NCBI RefSeq assembly: GCF_000337495.1
Contig: NZ_AOIS01000051.1
Coordinates: forward strand, 39,017 to 103,016
DNA from: Haloterrigena salina JCM 13891
GTDB lineage: Archaea; Halobacteriota; Halobacteria; Halobacteriales; Natrialbaceae
DNA length: 64,000 nucleotides
Direction of reading: 5' to 3'
Part shown: positions 8,661 to 18,209 of the stretch, piece after piece
Position numbering within the stretch: position 1 is the stretch's first letter
Layout: every line of letters begins with the position of its first letter
Notes under the pieces: generated by a model
What the model was told of the DNA's origin: nothing
Seen by the model: only the letters and a program-made list of their open reading frames with translations
Database searches by the model: none
Translations under genes and position numbers: made by a program

Positions 8661-9773
8661 ATGTCCACAGTAGATGAGGCGGTCAATCGGGGTCGAAATC
8701 TCTCGTCCGAGCAGTTCCTGTTACTGGTCGTGGGGATCGGTGCCGTGGCGTTGCTGGGAGACCTGATTCTCGGCCTCGCGAGCGGGACGTACAGCATCTC
8801 ACGTGTCGCCCGATACGTGACGGAAGGGATCCTCTACGGGCTGATCATCGGGCTCGCCGGAATCGGGCTCTCGATGACCTACAGCATCCTCAACTTCGCG
8901 AACTTCGCTCACGGGGACTACGTGACGACGGGGGCGTTTTTCGGGTGGGGTGTCACGTATCTCGTCGCTGGCTGGGGTGTCGCGAGCGTCGGTCCGCTCG
9001 TCCTCGTCGCACCTCAGCGCGAGGTCTCCGGAGCGCAACTCGACGTCGCGATCACCGCGACGCCGATCGCCGTCCTCGCCGGCCTCCTCGTAGCCGGCGT
9101 CGCGACGGCGCTTTTCGTGTTGCTGATCGACCGCTTGGCTTTCAAACCGGTCCGCGGTTCGGGCGGTATTCCGCTGCTGATCACGAGCGTCGGCGTGGCG
9201 TTCGCGCTCCGGTACGTTCTCGTGTTCGTCTACTCGAGCAGTACGCGCGGCACGACCGCGAGCGTCCCGTCCGTCGATTTCCTCCTGGTCGACGGCTACG
9301 TGTCGATCGGCGCCCACGACGCGACGTTGATCGTCGCCGCGGTCGCGTTGATGCTCGGCGTTCACTTCCTGCTCCAACGGACGAAACTCGGGAAAGCGAT
9401 GCGAGCGATGTCGGACAACCGAGACCTGGCCCTCGTCACCGGCATCCCGACCGAACGGGTGATCCGGTGGACCTGGATGATCGGCGGCGGCCTCGCCGGC
9501 ACCGCGGGCTATCTCATGGTGTTGTGGACGGGAACCATCGACTGGCAGTTCGGGTGGTTGCTGCTGTTGCTGATCTTCGCGGCCGTGATCCTCGGCGGGA
9601 TCGGCTCGATCTACGGGGCCATCTTCGGCGGCTTGGTTATCGGCGTCGGGATGCACATGTCGATGATCTGGCTTCCCGGCGGTGACTTCACGACGATCAC
9701 CGCGTTCCTGCTGATGATCCTCGTCCTGCTTATCAGACCGTCCGGACTCTTCGGAGGGAAGACGACGGCATGA
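8661..9773 (+). CDS. livH: Branched-chain amino acid ABC transporter permease LivH
   Basis: A 370-residue inner-membrane permease of the LivH/LivM family with about 8-9 hydrophobic segments. Diagnostic stretches are GLSMTYSILNFANFAHGDY near residue 75, the cytoplasmic coupling segment TKLGKAMRAMSDNRDLALVTGI near 245 and the AVILGGIGSIYGAIFGG loop near 315. With LivM it forms the channel of a high-affinity importer for branched-chain amino acids or related amides and ureas. It is the first gene of an operon whose start and stop codons overlap (ATGA with livM at 9770). The start is supported by a GGAGG ribosome site. Confidence 0.93.
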   Translation: MSTVDEAVNRGRNLSSEQFLLLVVGIGAVALLGDLILGLASGTYSISRVARYVTEGILYGLIIGLAGIGLSMTYSILNFANFAHGDYVTTGAFFGWGVTYLVAGWGVASVGPLVLVAPQREVSGAQLDVAITATPIAVLAGLLVAGVATALFVLLIDRLAFKPVRGSGGIPLLITSVGVAFALRYVLVFVYSSSTRGTTASVPSVDFLLVDGYVSIGAHDATLIVAAVALMLGVHFLLQRTKLGKAMRAMSDNRDLALVTGIPTERVIRWTWMIGGGLAGTAGYLMVLWTGTIDWQFGWLLLLLIFAAVILGGIGSIYGAIFGGLVIGVGMHMSMIWLPGGDFTTITAFLLMILVLLIRPSGLFGGKTTA

Positions 9774-11119
9774 GCGCGAATACGACCGCGAACGCGACGG
9801 ACGAACGGACCCGATTGGAAGCGCTCTGGGAACGGGACGCCGTGAAGATCTTCGTGGCCTTCGCGGCGATCTATCTCGTCTACGCGGCGATCGGACTCGC
9901 GCTCGGCTACTCCCTCGACGGGATCGTCAACACCTTGCGACGGATGACCTACCTGATCGCCGTCTACGGGATGGTCACGCTGGCGCTGAACCTCCACTGG
10001 GGGTACACCGGTCTGTTCAACATCGGCGTCGCGGGGTTCATGGCGATCGGTCTGTACGTGACGATGATGCTGGCGAAACCGGTCGACCCGACCGGCGCCG
10101 CACAGTACCCGGGGCTCGGGCTCCCGATGCCGATCGCGATCGCCGGCGGCGTCGTCGCCGCCGGCCTGGCGGGCCTCGTCGTCGCGATCCCCGCGTTGCG
10201 GCTCCGGGCCGACTACTTCGCGATCACGACGATCGCCTTCGCGGAGATCGTCCGGCTGGGGCTCACCTCGGGTATGGCCCAGCAGTTCAGCGTCTTCGGG
10301 GCCGAACTGGGGACCGGCGGCGGTCGCGGTCTCACTCGAAACTACGGCGATCCGATGAACGTCATCTTCGAGCTCGAGGCGTTCTCCTCGTTCGTCGACC
10401 TCACGAACGCCCTGTTCGGATTCGGGCCGACGCAGGCGCGGGCGCTGGCCTATTCGATCGTGCTCGTGCTCGTCCTGATCGGGTTCTATTGGCTCATCCA
10501 GCGGACCAGTCGGTCGCCGTTCGGCCGCGTCCTCAAAGCGATCCGCGAGGACGAGGAGGCCGCCCAATCGCTCGGGAAGAACACGAACCGGTTCAAGATC
10601 AAGGTGTTCGTGCTCGGCTGTGCCCTGATGGGTCTGGCCGGCATCCTCTGGCGGTTCCGCCGCACCGGCGTGACGCCGACGGCGTTCCGACCGCACGTCA
10701 CGTTCTACATCTGGATCGCGCTGATAATCGGTGGCGCCGGTTCGAACACCGGCAGCGTCCTCGGCTCCGGGCTCTTCGTCGCGGTGCTGTTCGAGGGACC
10801 GCGCTACGTGCGCCGCCTGATCGAGGAGGTCGTCACGGTCGGCGACGCACCGAACACGTTCGCCGGCGCCGTGGGGCCGCTGCTCTCGGCGAATCCGGCG
10901 CCGTTCCTGCGGTACACCTTCGAGGAGTTCCTGACGCTGCAGTTCGTGCTGATGGGCGTCGCGCTCGTCCTCCTCATGCATCGACGGCCAGACGGGCTGC
11001 TCGGCCATCGGGAGGAGACGGCAGCAGCGATCCCCCTTGCGGATCGACCCGTCGCCGAGACCGGAGCCGGACCCCGTCCCGGAGGGACAGATTCCGATCG
11101 CGGCGGTGATTCCCAGTGA
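9770..11119 (+). CDS. livM: Branched-chain amino acid ABC transporter permease LivM
   Basis: A 449-residue permease, longer than bacterial LivM because of a charged C-terminal tail after residue about 410 that is probably cytoplasmic. LivM features are LNLHWGYTGLFNIGVAGFMA near residue 80, the LRLRADYFAITTIAFAEIVR segment, the FGRVLKAIREDEEAAQSLGK coupling helix and GGAGSNTGSVLGSG. It pairs with LivH in the membrane and contacts the LivG and LivF ATPases. Its start overlaps the livH stop by four bases and its stop overlaps the livG start by four bases, so translation of the operon is probably coupled. Confidence 0.93.
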   Translation: MSANTTANATDERTRLEALWERDAVKIFVAFAAIYLVYAAIGLALGYSLDGIVNTLRRMTYLIAVYGMVTLALNLHWGYTGLFNIGVAGFMAIGLYVTMMLAKPVDPTGAAQYPGLGLPMPIAIAGGVVAAGLAGLVVAIPALRLRADYFAITTIAFAEIVRLGLTSGMAQQFSVFGAELGTGGGRGLTRNYGDPMNVIFELEAFSSFVDLTNALFGFGPTQARALAYSIVLVLVLIGFYWLIQRTSRSPFGRVLKAIREDEEAAQSLGKNTNRFKIKVFVLGCALMGLAGILWRFRRTGVTPTAFRPHVTFYIWIALIIGGAGSNTGSVLGSGLFVAVLFEGPRYVRRLIEEVVTVGDAPNTFAGAVGPLLSANPAPFLRYTFEEFLTLQFVLMGVALVLLMHRRPDGLLGHREETAAAIPLADRPVAETGAGPRPGGTDSDRGGDSQ

Positions 11120-11949
11120 GCGATACGACCACCGAACAGTCCGACTCCCTGACGAACGAGCGCCCGGATCGACCGACGGACGATGTCGAGTTGGCCGTCG
11201 ACGGCCTGGTCAAGCGCTTCGGCGGGATCACGGCCGTCGACGACGCGACGTTCGAGGTCGAGTCGGGATCGATGACCGGACTGATCGGTCCCAACGGCGC
11301 CGGGAAGTCGACGACGTTCAACTGCATCACGGGGATCTACGAACCCGACGCCGGAACGGTGACGTTCCAGGGAGCGGACATCACGGGCATCAGGCCCTAC
11401 CAGTGCGCCGAACACGGGCTCGTTCGGACGTTCCAGATCGCCCGCGAGATGGCGAACATGACGGTCCTCGAGAACCTGATGCTGCCGGCGAAGCGCCAGC
11501 GGGGCGAAGCGCTCTGGCGATCGGTGTTGCCGGTCACCCGCCGGGAAGTCGTCCGAGAGGAGCGCGAACTCTTAGAGCGCGTATGGGACACCCTCGAGTT
11601 CTTCGAGATTCAGCACCTCGCGGCGGAGAAAGCGGGGACCCTCTCGGGCGGCCAGCGGAAGCTCCTCGAGTTGGCGCGCGCGTTGATGACCGACCCGGAG
11701 ATGCTCCTGCTTGACGAGCCGTTCGCGGGCGTCAACCCCACGCTCGAGAAGAAGCTGCTCGAACACGTCCACGAGCTCCGCGAGGAGGGGTACACGTTCC
11801 TGATCGTCGAACACGACATGGACCTCATCATGGAGAACTGTGAACGGGTCATCGTCATGCACCAGGGGTCGGTGCTGGCCGAGGGCGCCCCGGAAGCGAT
11901 CACCTCGAACGAGCGGGTCATCGAGGCCTATCTCGGGGGTGAGGTCTGA
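11116..11949 (+). CDS. livG: Branched-chain amino acid ABC transporter ATP-binding protein LivG
   Basis: A 277-residue ABC ATPase. Walker A is GPNGAGKSTT near residue 58, the signature is LSGGQRKLLELARAL near 177, Walker B is MLLLDEPFAGV near 196 and the switch His is in IVEHDMD. LivG-type insertions, with VRTFQIAREMANMTVLENLM after Walker A, separate it from LivF. The start is GTG at 11116, overlapping the livM stop. An N-terminal acidic extension of about 25 residues precedes the ATPase core, which is common in haloarchaea. It energises import together with LivF. Confidence 0.94.
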   Translation: MSDTTTEQSDSLTNERPDRPTDDVELAVDGLVKRFGGITAVDDATFEVESGSMTGLIGPNGAGKSTTFNCITGIYEPDAGTVTFQGADITGIRPYQCAEHGLVRTFQIAREMANMTVLENLMLPAKRQRGEALWRSVLPVTRREVVREERELLERVWDTLEFFEIQHLAAEKAGTLSGGQRKLLELARALMTDPEMLLLDEPFAGVNPTLEKKLLEHVHELREEGYTFLIVEHDMDLIMENCERVIVMHQGSVLAEGAPEAITSNERVIEAYLGGEV

Positions 11950-12653
11950 TGGCGATGCTCGACGTCAGGGACCTCGACGCCGGCTACGGGGACTTGCAGA
12001 TCCTGCACGGCGTCGATCTCGAGGTGGCCGAAGACGAGTACGTGGTCATCGTCGGCCCCAACGGCGCCGGGAAGTCGACGGCCATGAAGTCCGTCTTCGG
12101 ACTGACGACGTACATGGGGGGGACGGTCGAGTTCAAAGGGGGGGACATCACCGGCCGCTCGCCCGACGAAATCATCCACGAGGGAATCGGCTACGTTCCC
12201 CAGAACGACAACGTCTTCCCGTCGCTGACGGTCCGCGAGAACCTCGAGATGGGCGCGTACATCCTCGACGAGGTGCCGGAAGCGGCGCTCGAGAGCGTGT
12301 ACGATCAGTTCCCCGTACTACGCGACCGACAGGACCAGAAGGTGGGCTCGATGAGCGGCGGCCAACAGCAGATGGTCGCGATGGGGCGCGCGCTGATGCT
12401 CGATCCCGACCTGTTGTTGCTCGACGAACCCAGCGCGGGCCTGGCCCCCGACCTCGTCGACGAGATGTTCGACCACGTCGACGCGATCAACGCCAGCGGC
12501 ACCGCCGTCTTGGTCGTCGAGCAGAACGCGAAGGAGGCGCTGCACCGCTGCGACCGGGGCTACGTCCTCGTTCAAGGTTCGAACCGATACGAGGACGCCG
12601 GCGAGGTCCTGCTGAACGACGACGAGGTCCGCCAGCAGTTCCTCGGCGGGTAG
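11949..12653 (+). CDS. livF: Branched-chain amino acid ABC transporter ATP-binding protein LivF
   Basis: A 234-residue ABC ATPase of LivF size. Walker A is GPNGAGKSTAMKS near residue 36, the LivF-type GIGYVPQNDNVFPSLTVREN follows, then the signature MSGGQQQMVAMGRAL and Walker B LLLLDEPSAGLAP. The C-terminal VVEQNAKEAL holds the H-loop region, with Gln where many ABC proteins have His; EQN is usual for LivF. The start overlaps the livG stop by one base (TGATG). It is the last gene of the operon and converges on livK. Confidence 0.94.
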   Translation: MAMLDVRDLDAGYGDLQILHGVDLEVAEDEYVVIVGPNGAGKSTAMKSVFGLTTYMGGTVEFKGGDITGRSPDEIIHEGIGYVPQNDNVFPSLTVRENLEMGAYILDEVPEAALESVYDQFPVLRDRQDQKVGSMSGGQQQMVAMGRALMLDPDLLLLDEPSAGLAPDLVDEMFDHVDAINASGTAVLVVEQNAKEALHRCDRGYVLVQGSNRYEDAGEVLLNDDEVRQQFLGG

Positions 12654-12758
12654 CTCGCGGTCCGCGCGCGACTCGGCGGTCGTCGGGAGGTATCGACGCG
12701 TATCGGCGGGCGACGAAAGCGGAGTCCGGCCGCGACCGGCCGCCGCGGCACCGTGTTA

Positions 12759-14036
12759 CTACTCGGCCAGTGCGGACTCGAGTTCGCCGGTGTACGTGCC
12801 CTGTCCGGGCTCGAACGAGACCTCGTTGAGCGCCTCGCCGTCCTGATCGTTCTCGAAGGACTCGACGTACTGCTCAGAGAGCTGCTGTCCGTAGTCGTTG
12901 TTGACGTACAGCGTGGCCACCTGGTCCGCCTCGAGGCGATTCGCGGAGACCGCCGCCATCACCTGCCCTTGCAGCAGGTCGCTCGGTGCGGTCCGGAAGA
13001 AGTAACCGTCATCCTCGACGTTCGACAGGGATAGCGCCGTACTGGCCGGCGAACACTGGACGACGCTCGCGCTGCTGGTCTCGCCGACCAGCGGGACGGA
13101 GTTGCCGGACGATGCGGCGCCGACGATCGCGGGATACCCCGCGTCGATGAGCGCACCGCCGTTGCTGAGGGTTGTGTCCTCGTCGGTTTCCGTGTCCTCG
13201 ACCTGCAGATCGAACGTGAGGTCGACTCCTTGCATCCGTTGAATGGCCAGGCGGCCGGCGTCGATCATCGGGGTGCCGAGTTCGCCGAGGTCCCCCGTCT
13301 CGGGGAGCAACATCGCGACCATCACGTCGCGACCGGTCCCGCCGGGCGACTCGTCGGCCATCTCGCCGCCGGGACCGTCCCCCTCGAACGTGACCGTATC
13401 GACCGTTTCGATATCACCGTCGCTGAACTCCCAGACGTCGTAGGCGGCCTCCGCGGGGTCGCCGACGTCGTCGAAGTCGACCGCGCTCGAAGCGCCCTGA
13501 TAGGTGATCTCGTCGCCGGCCGCGGCGGCTTCGGCGGCCGCCTGGAGTTCGCCGGGGCCGTACTCGTCGCCGCCGGGGTTCGCGACTCGGCGCATCTGAT
13601 CTCGGATCGTCTGGCCGTCGTTCTCGCCGGCCGCGACGTTCGCGAGGGTACACACCGCGACGGCGTCGAACGTGTGTGCTGTGAACACGCCCGGTGCCTC
13701 GCCGAACTCGTCCTCGTAGAGCTCTGCGAAGGCGTCTTCGTGCGGGCCCTGGGACGCCGGCGCGGTGCCGGTGACGTTCGTCATGTCGTTCCCGACTTCG
13801 TCGGGGAGATCGCCGTCCTGCAGACCGTCGGGAACGATGATCTCCGTTCCGGTGTCGAAGTCGGCGTAGAAGTCCCGGAAGATCTGGATGCCGCTCTCCG
13901 GGTAGCCGATGACGTTCAGTACGTCCGGACCGCCTCCTTCGACGTCCCCTTCGTCGCCGATACATCCGGCGAGACCGATCGCACCTGCACTACCGATCCC
14001 ACTGAGCACCCACCTCCGTTTGACTTGCCTTACCAT
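12759..14036 (-). CDS. livK: Branched-chain amino acid ABC transporter substrate-binding protein
   Basis: A 425-residue periplasmic-binding-protein homologue of the Leu/Ile/Val-binding (Peripla_BP_6) type. The N-terminus carries KRRWVLSGIGSAGAIGLAGC: twin arginines, a hydrophobic stretch and a lipobox Cys, so it should be a Tat-exported lipoprotein on the outer face of the membrane. Domain motifs include VAMLLPETGDLGELG and YVNNDYGQQLSEQYVE. I chose ATG 14036 over an upstream TTG at 14051, because a TATA box (CCTATATA on the plus strand, 14057-14064) lies 21-28 bases before it. It is convergent with livHMGF rather than in the operon, so binding protein and transporter are expressed from separate promoters. 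Confidence 0.92.
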   Translation of the reverse strand: MVRQVKRRWVLSGIGSAGAIGLAGCIGDEGDVEGGGPDVLNVIGYPESGIQIFRDFYADFDTGTEIIVPDGLQDGDLPDEVGNDMTNVTGTAPASQGPHEDAFAELYEDEFGEAPGVFTAHTFDAVAVCTLANVAAGENDGQTIRDQMRRVANPGGDEYGPGELQAAAEAAAAGDEITYQGASSAVDFDDVGDPAEAAYDVWEFSDGDIETVDTVTFEGDGPGGEMADESPGGTGRDVMVAMLLPETGDLGELGTPMIDAGRLAIQRMQGVDLTFDLQVEDTETDEDTTLSNGGALIDAGYPAIVGAASSGNSVPLVGETSSASVVQCSPASTALSLSNVEDDGYFFRTAPSDLLQGQVMAAVSANRLEADQVATLYVNNDYGQQLSEQYVESFENDQDGEALNEVSFEPGQGTYTGELESALAE

Positions 14037-14056
14037 GGGTAATAGTGACAAGCTAT

Positions 14057-14064
14057 CCTATATA
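14057..14064 (-). promoter_or_regulatory. TATA box of the livK gene
   Basis: TATATAGG on the minus strand, 21-28 bases upstream of the livK ATG at 14036. That spacing fits a leaderless haloarchaeal transcript and supports the chosen start. Confidence 0.65.
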
Positions 14065-14255
14065 GATGTTTGTGCTGCAACGAGTCTGCGGCGACAATCG
14101 CGTCCGTTCACGAGTCACCGAATCCGACGGTAAGCGTAACCGAACCGTCGTGGCATAATTTCGCACACCGTCGGCGGGATATCACTCAGATTTACCGAAC
14201 GTTTTTGGGGGATGTGGTCGTTTCCTCGGGCAATGAGCGGGAGGGTTCATCAACA

Positions 14256-15806
14256 ATGACGATGGAAGATCGCATCGACGAACTCCAGGACCTTCGCGAG
14301 GAGGCCGAGTTGGGCGGCGGCGAGGACCGCATCGAGAAGCAACACGACAAGGGGAAGATGACCGCCCGCGAGCGGATCGACTACTTCCTCGACGAGGGCA
14401 CCTTCACGGAGTTCGACCAGCTCCGGACCCACCAGACGAGCCAGTTCGGGATGGAAGAGAAGAAGATTCCCGGCGACGGCGTCGTCACGGGCTACGGCGA
14501 GGTCAACGGGCGGACCACTTTCGTCTTCGCCCACGATTTCACGGTCTTCGGCGGCTCGCTCGGCGAGGTCTTCGCCGAGAAGATCTGCAAGGTCATGGAC
14601 ATGGCCATGGAGGTCGGCGCCCCCGTCGTCGGGCTCAACGACTCCGCCGGCGCCCGCATTCAGGAGGGCGTCAAGAGTCTGGCCGGGTTCACCGAAATCT
14701 TCCGGCGCAATCAGGAAGCCAGCGGCGTCGTTCCCCAGATCTCCTCTATTATGGGCCCCTGTGCCGGCGGCGCGGTCTACTCGCCGTCGATTACCGACTT
14801 CATCTTCATGGTCAAGGACACGAGCCACATGTACATCACCGGGCCCGGCGTCACCAAGACCGTCACCGGCGAGGAGGTCACCCACGAGGAGCTCGGCGGT
14901 GCGATGACCCACGCCGGCAAGACCGGCGTCGCCCAGTTCGCCTGCGAGAGCGAAGAGCAGGCCCTAGACGACATCAAGCGGCTGCTCTCTTACCTCCCGC
15001 AGAACAACATGGAAGATCCGCCGCGCGTCGAGCCGTGGGACGACCCCGACCGCCGGGACGAGGAGCTGAAGTCGATCGTCCCGCCGAGTCCCCAGAAGCC
15101 CTACGACATGGTCGACGTCATCGACAGCGTCGTCGACGAGGGTTCGTTCTTCGAGGTCGCGGAGAACTTCGCCAAGGAACTGGTCGTCGGCTTCGGCCGC
15201 CTCGACGGGCGTTCGGTCGGCCTCGTCGCCAACCAGCCCCGCGTCAACGCCGGCACGCTCACCGTCGACTCCTCGATGAAGGGTTCGCGATTCATCCGCT
15301 TCTGTGACTCCTTTAATATCCCCATCGTCACCTTCGTCGACGTCCCCGGCTACATGCCCGGCACCGATCAGGAACACCGCGGGATCATCCGCCACGGCGC
15401 GAAGCTCCTCTACGCGTACGCGGAAGCGACCGTCCCCCTGCTGACGGTCATCACCCGGAAGGCCTACGGCGGCGCCTACTGCGTCATGGCCTCCAAAAAC
15501 CTCGGCGCCGACGTCAACTACGCCTGGCCGACCGCCGAAATTGCGGTCATGGGGCCACAGGGCGCGGTCAACATCCTCTACCGGGAGGAACTCGCGGAGT
15601 CCGACAACCCCGACGAGCTCCGGGACGAACTCATCGAGGAGTACCGCGAGGAGTTCGCCAACCCGTACACTGCAACGGACAAAGGCTTCCTCGACGACGT
15701 GATCGTCCCCACGGAGACGCGGCCGCGGCTGATCGACGACCTCGAGATGCTCGAGACGAAACGCGAACAGAACCCGGACAAGAAACACGGCAACATCCCG
15801 CTGTAA
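14256..15806 (+). CDS. pccB: Acyl-CoA (propionyl-CoA) carboxylase carboxyltransferase subunit
   Basis: A 516-residue biotin-dependent carboxyltransferase of the PccB/AccD5 family, the usual length. It transfers CO2 from carboxybiotin to propionyl-CoA or acetyl-CoA. Motifs include the oxyanion-hole glycines in GPCAGGAVYSPS near residue 165 and, in the C-domain, TRKAYGGAYCVMASK and IAVMGPQGAVNIL. The frame is open far upstream, but ATG 14256 is preferred because GGGAGGGT lies about 10 bases before it and homologues begin with MEDRIDEL. In haloarchaea this subunit works with a fused BC/BCCP subunit and the small PccX; pccX follows after 3 bases, while pccA is 2.5 kb downstream. Confidence 0.92.
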   Translation: MTMEDRIDELQDLREEAELGGGEDRIEKQHDKGKMTARERIDYFLDEGTFTEFDQLRTHQTSQFGMEEKKIPGDGVVTGYGEVNGRTTFVFAHDFTVFGGSLGEVFAEKICKVMDMAMEVGAPVVGLNDSAGARIQEGVKSLAGFTEIFRRNQEASGVVPQISSIMGPCAGGAVYSPSITDFIFMVKDTSHMYITGPGVTKTVTGEEVTHEELGGAMTHAGKTGVAQFACESEEQALDDIKRLLSYLPQNNMEDPPRVEPWDDPDRRDEELKSIVPPSPQKPYDMVDVIDSVVDEGSFFEVAENFAKELVVGFGRLDGRSVGLVANQPRVNAGTLTVDSSMKGSRFIRFCDSFNIPIVTFVDVPGYMPGTDQEHRGIIRHGAKLLYAYAEATVPLLTVITRKAYGGAYCVMASKNLGADVNYAWPTAEIAVMGPQGAVNILYREELAESDNPDELRDELIEEYREEFANPYTATDKGFLDDVIVPTETRPRLIDDLEMLETKREQNPDKKHGNIPL

Positions 15807-16166
<360 letters not shown>

Positions 16167-16320
16167 TCGACGCGGCTGCAATTTCACCGGTCGCCACTGC
16201 TCTCATCCCCGTCGCCGGCTGTCCCCTCGAGAGCGGCGTCGTTTTCCGTGGCCGACTCGGCGTTCGTTTCGCCGACGCTGAATGAACGCGCTTAAGAGAC
16301 CCCGTACGCAATCCCCTGAC

Positions 16321-16509
16321 ATGGCCACCGAAACCGAGTCAACGACGGACATGGGTGTTGGACTGGCGCTCGCACTCGGCGCGGTCGCGACGATCGGTGC
16401 GCTGGTGATGTTCACCGGCGCTCCGGACGTTACCGCCGCCTGGGGATTCGCCGCGGCGATAGGCTTTAGCGCACTCGCCGTCGTCGGCATCCACCTCTAC
16501 TGGGACTGA
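16321..16509 (+). CDS. Small two-helix membrane protein (haloarchaeal, possibly DUF7525)
   Basis: A 62-residue protein with two hydrophobic segments, roughly residues 12-30 and 36-58, separated by FTGAPDVTAAWG. It looks like a small integral membrane hairpin with a short polar N-terminus. It resembles a haloarchaeal conserved family that I recall as DUF7525, without certainty. The ATG at 16321 is preferred to an upstream in-frame start at 16282, because a CTTAAG-type TATA sequence sits about 30 bases before it. Function is unknown. It lies between pccX and other small genes, inside the split carboxylase locus. Confidence 0.7.
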   Translation: MATETESTTDMGVGLALALGAVATIGALVMFTGAPDVTAAWGFAAAIGFSALAVVGIHLYWD

Positions 16510-16600
16510 TCGCACTCGAGTCGGGACGTCTCGAGCGCCATCGATACTGAAACGACCGTTAACAGTTAAGAGCACTGACGCCCTAGGGCACGTACGGACG

Positions 16601-16825
16601 ATGACCGATTACTCCGACGAAGAGCAACGAATTCTCTCGTACCTCCGGGAGAGTGCCGCCCGTGGTGAACAGTACTTCCGGGCGAAGAATATCGCGGATG
16701 CGATCGGACTCTCGTCGAAACAGGTCGGCGTGCGACTTCCACACCTGGCGGAGAAATCAGACGACGTCGACATCGAGAAATGGGGACGCGCTCGGTCGAC
16801 GACCTGGAAAGTCTCCCTCAGTTGA
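16601..16825 (+). CDS. DUF7123-like small winged-helix protein
   Basis: A 74-residue protein with a winged-helix-like layout: an N-terminal helix (EEQRILSYLRESA), an AKNIADAIGLSSKQVG helix-turn-helix, then LPHLAEKSDDVDIEKWGRAR and a TTWKV strand. It matches a haloarchaeal family of short putative DNA-binding proteins named DUF7123. It may be a transcription factor, but no target is known. It is preceded by a GTTAACAGTTAAGAG stretch about 40 bases upstream that may hold its promoter. Confidence 0.75.
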   Translation: MTDYSDEEQRILSYLRESAARGEQYFRAKNIADAIGLSSKQVGVRLPHLAEKSDDVDIEKWGRARSTTWKVSLS

Positions 16826-16926
16826 GCTCGCCCGCGGCCCGCTCGCGTCGGGAGCGGTAGCCGACCCGAACGGCGGTTGTCTCCCGGTCCGCGGTCTTTT
16901 TATTACCGACTCTCTCACTTAGTGCC

Positions 16927-17373
16927 ATGACTGTACGCGTCGACCGCTCGTTCGAGCTCGCGGCCTCGCCCGAGCGCGTCTGGGAGTTCATCGCCGATCC
17001 GGAGAACCGCGCCCGGGCGATCAGCGTGGTCCAGCGCTACACCGTCGAGGACTCGGCGGCGCGGCGGGTCACCTGGCACGTCGAGCTCCCGATCCCGCTC
17101 GTCCGCAAAACGATCGCCGTCAACACCGAGGACGTCGCGCGGGAGCCGCCGTCGTACGTCAAGTTCGTCGGCAAATCGAAGGTGATGGACGTCACCGGCG
17201 AACACGAAATCGTCGAGACCGACGACGGCACCCGCCTCGAGAACCACTTCGTCGTCGACGGCAAACTTCCGGGCGTCGAGAAGTTCTTCAAGCGCAACCT
17301 GGACGACGAGCTCCGGAACCTCCAGCGGGCGCTCGAGCGTGACCTGCAGTCGTCCCCCTCCGAGGAACCATGA
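16927..17373 (+). CDS. SRPBCC (START-like) family protein
   Basis: A 148-residue protein of the SRPBCC/polyketide-cyclase-like fold, beginning MTVRVDRSFELAASPERVWEFIADPENRA, the usual first strand plus helix that opens the ligand cavity. A long C-terminal helix (VEKFFKRNLDDELRNLQRAL) closes the fold. Such proteins bind hydrophobic ligands; no enzyme motif is seen and the ligand is unknown. The stop overlaps the start of the following nitrilase gene (ATGA), so the two are translationally coupled and may share a pathway. A TATA-like TTTTTATTACC lies about 30 bases upstream. Confidence 0.85.
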   Translation: MTVRVDRSFELAASPERVWEFIADPENRARAISVVQRYTVEDSAARRVTWHVELPIPLVRKTIAVNTEDVAREPPSYVKFVGKSKVMDVTGEHEIVETDDGTRLENHFVVDGKLPGVEKFFKRNLDDELRNLQRALERDLQSSPSEEP

Positions 17374-18209
17374 CCGGGACCGGGGCGACCGACGAGCGGC
17401 TACGGCTCGCGCTCGCACAGCTCGAGGTCGAACCGACCGCGGTCGACGCGAACGTCGAACGGGCGCTCGAGGCGATTTCCCGGGCCGCCGAGCGGGGCGC
17501 CGACCTCGTCGCGCTCCCGGAGCTGTTCAACGTGGGTTACTTCGCGTTCGACAGTTACAACCGGCTCGCCGAACCCCTCGAGGGGGAGACTCTCACGCGA
17601 CTTCGCGAGGCCGCGGCCGACCACGGTATCGCCGTTCTGGCGGGGAGTATCGTCGAGGATCTCGCGGCCACCGAGACCGCCGCCACTCCGGCCGAAGAGG
17701 GGCTCGCCAACACGGCGGCGCTGTTCGACGCCGACGGCGAGTTGCAACTGGTCTACCGGAAACACCATCTCTTCGGCTACCAGTCGGCCGAGTCGGAGCT
17801 GCTCGTTCCCGGCGAGCGCATCGAGACGGCGACCGTCGCCGGCGTCCCCGTCGGCGCGACGACCTGTTACGATCTGCGGTTTCCGGAACTGTACCGGCGG
17901 CTGATCGACGCCGGCGCGGAACTGGTCCTCGTCCCGAGCGCGTGGCCCTATCCGCGGATCGAACACTGGAAGACACTTTCGCGCGCGCGGGCGATCGAGA
18001 ATCAGGCTTTCGTCGCGACGATCAACGGCTCGGGTCGATTCCCCGACGAGGACGCGACGCTGCTCGGTCGTTCGACGGTCTACGACCCCTGGGGGACGAC
18101 GCTGGCCTCGAGCGGCGACGAGCCGACGCTGGTCGTCGCCGACCTCGACCTCGGCGCGGTCGATCGGGTTCGCGAGGAGTTTCCGGCGCTTCGCGACCGA
18201 CGCCTGTAG
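17370..18209 (+). CDS. Carbon-nitrogen hydrolase (nitrilase superfamily amidase)
   Basis: A 279-residue nitrilase-superfamily enzyme with the Glu-Lys-Cys triad: Glu in VALPELFNVGY near residue 47, Lys in LVYRKHHLFGY near 130 and Cys in GATTCYDLRFPELYR near 168. Size and the CYDLRFPELYR context fit the omega-amidase/Nit2-like or C-N hydrolase branch, which hydrolyses amides such as alpha-ketoglutaramate. The precise substrate cannot be set from sequence. There is no signal peptide, so it is cytosolic. It is coupled to the SRPBCC gene by a 4-base overlap. Confidence 0.88.
   Translation: MTGTGATDERLRLALAQLEVEPTAVDANVERALEAISRAAERGADLVALPELFNVGYFAFDSYNRLAEPLEGETLTRLREAAADHGIAVLAGSIVEDLAATETAATPAEEGLANTAALFDADGELQLVYRKHHLFGYQSAESELLVPGERIETATVAGVPVGATTCYDLRFPELYRRLIDAGAELVLVPSAWPYPRIEHWKTLSRARAIENQAFVATINGSGRFPDEDATLLGRSTVYDPWGTTLASSGDEPTLVVADLDLGAVDRVREEFPALRDRRL

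Noticed and set aside
9611..11008. A 465-codon minus-strand open frame opposite livM
   Set aside because: It reads as Arg/Asp/Glu/His repeats without hydrophobic core blocks; livM on the plus strand is certain.
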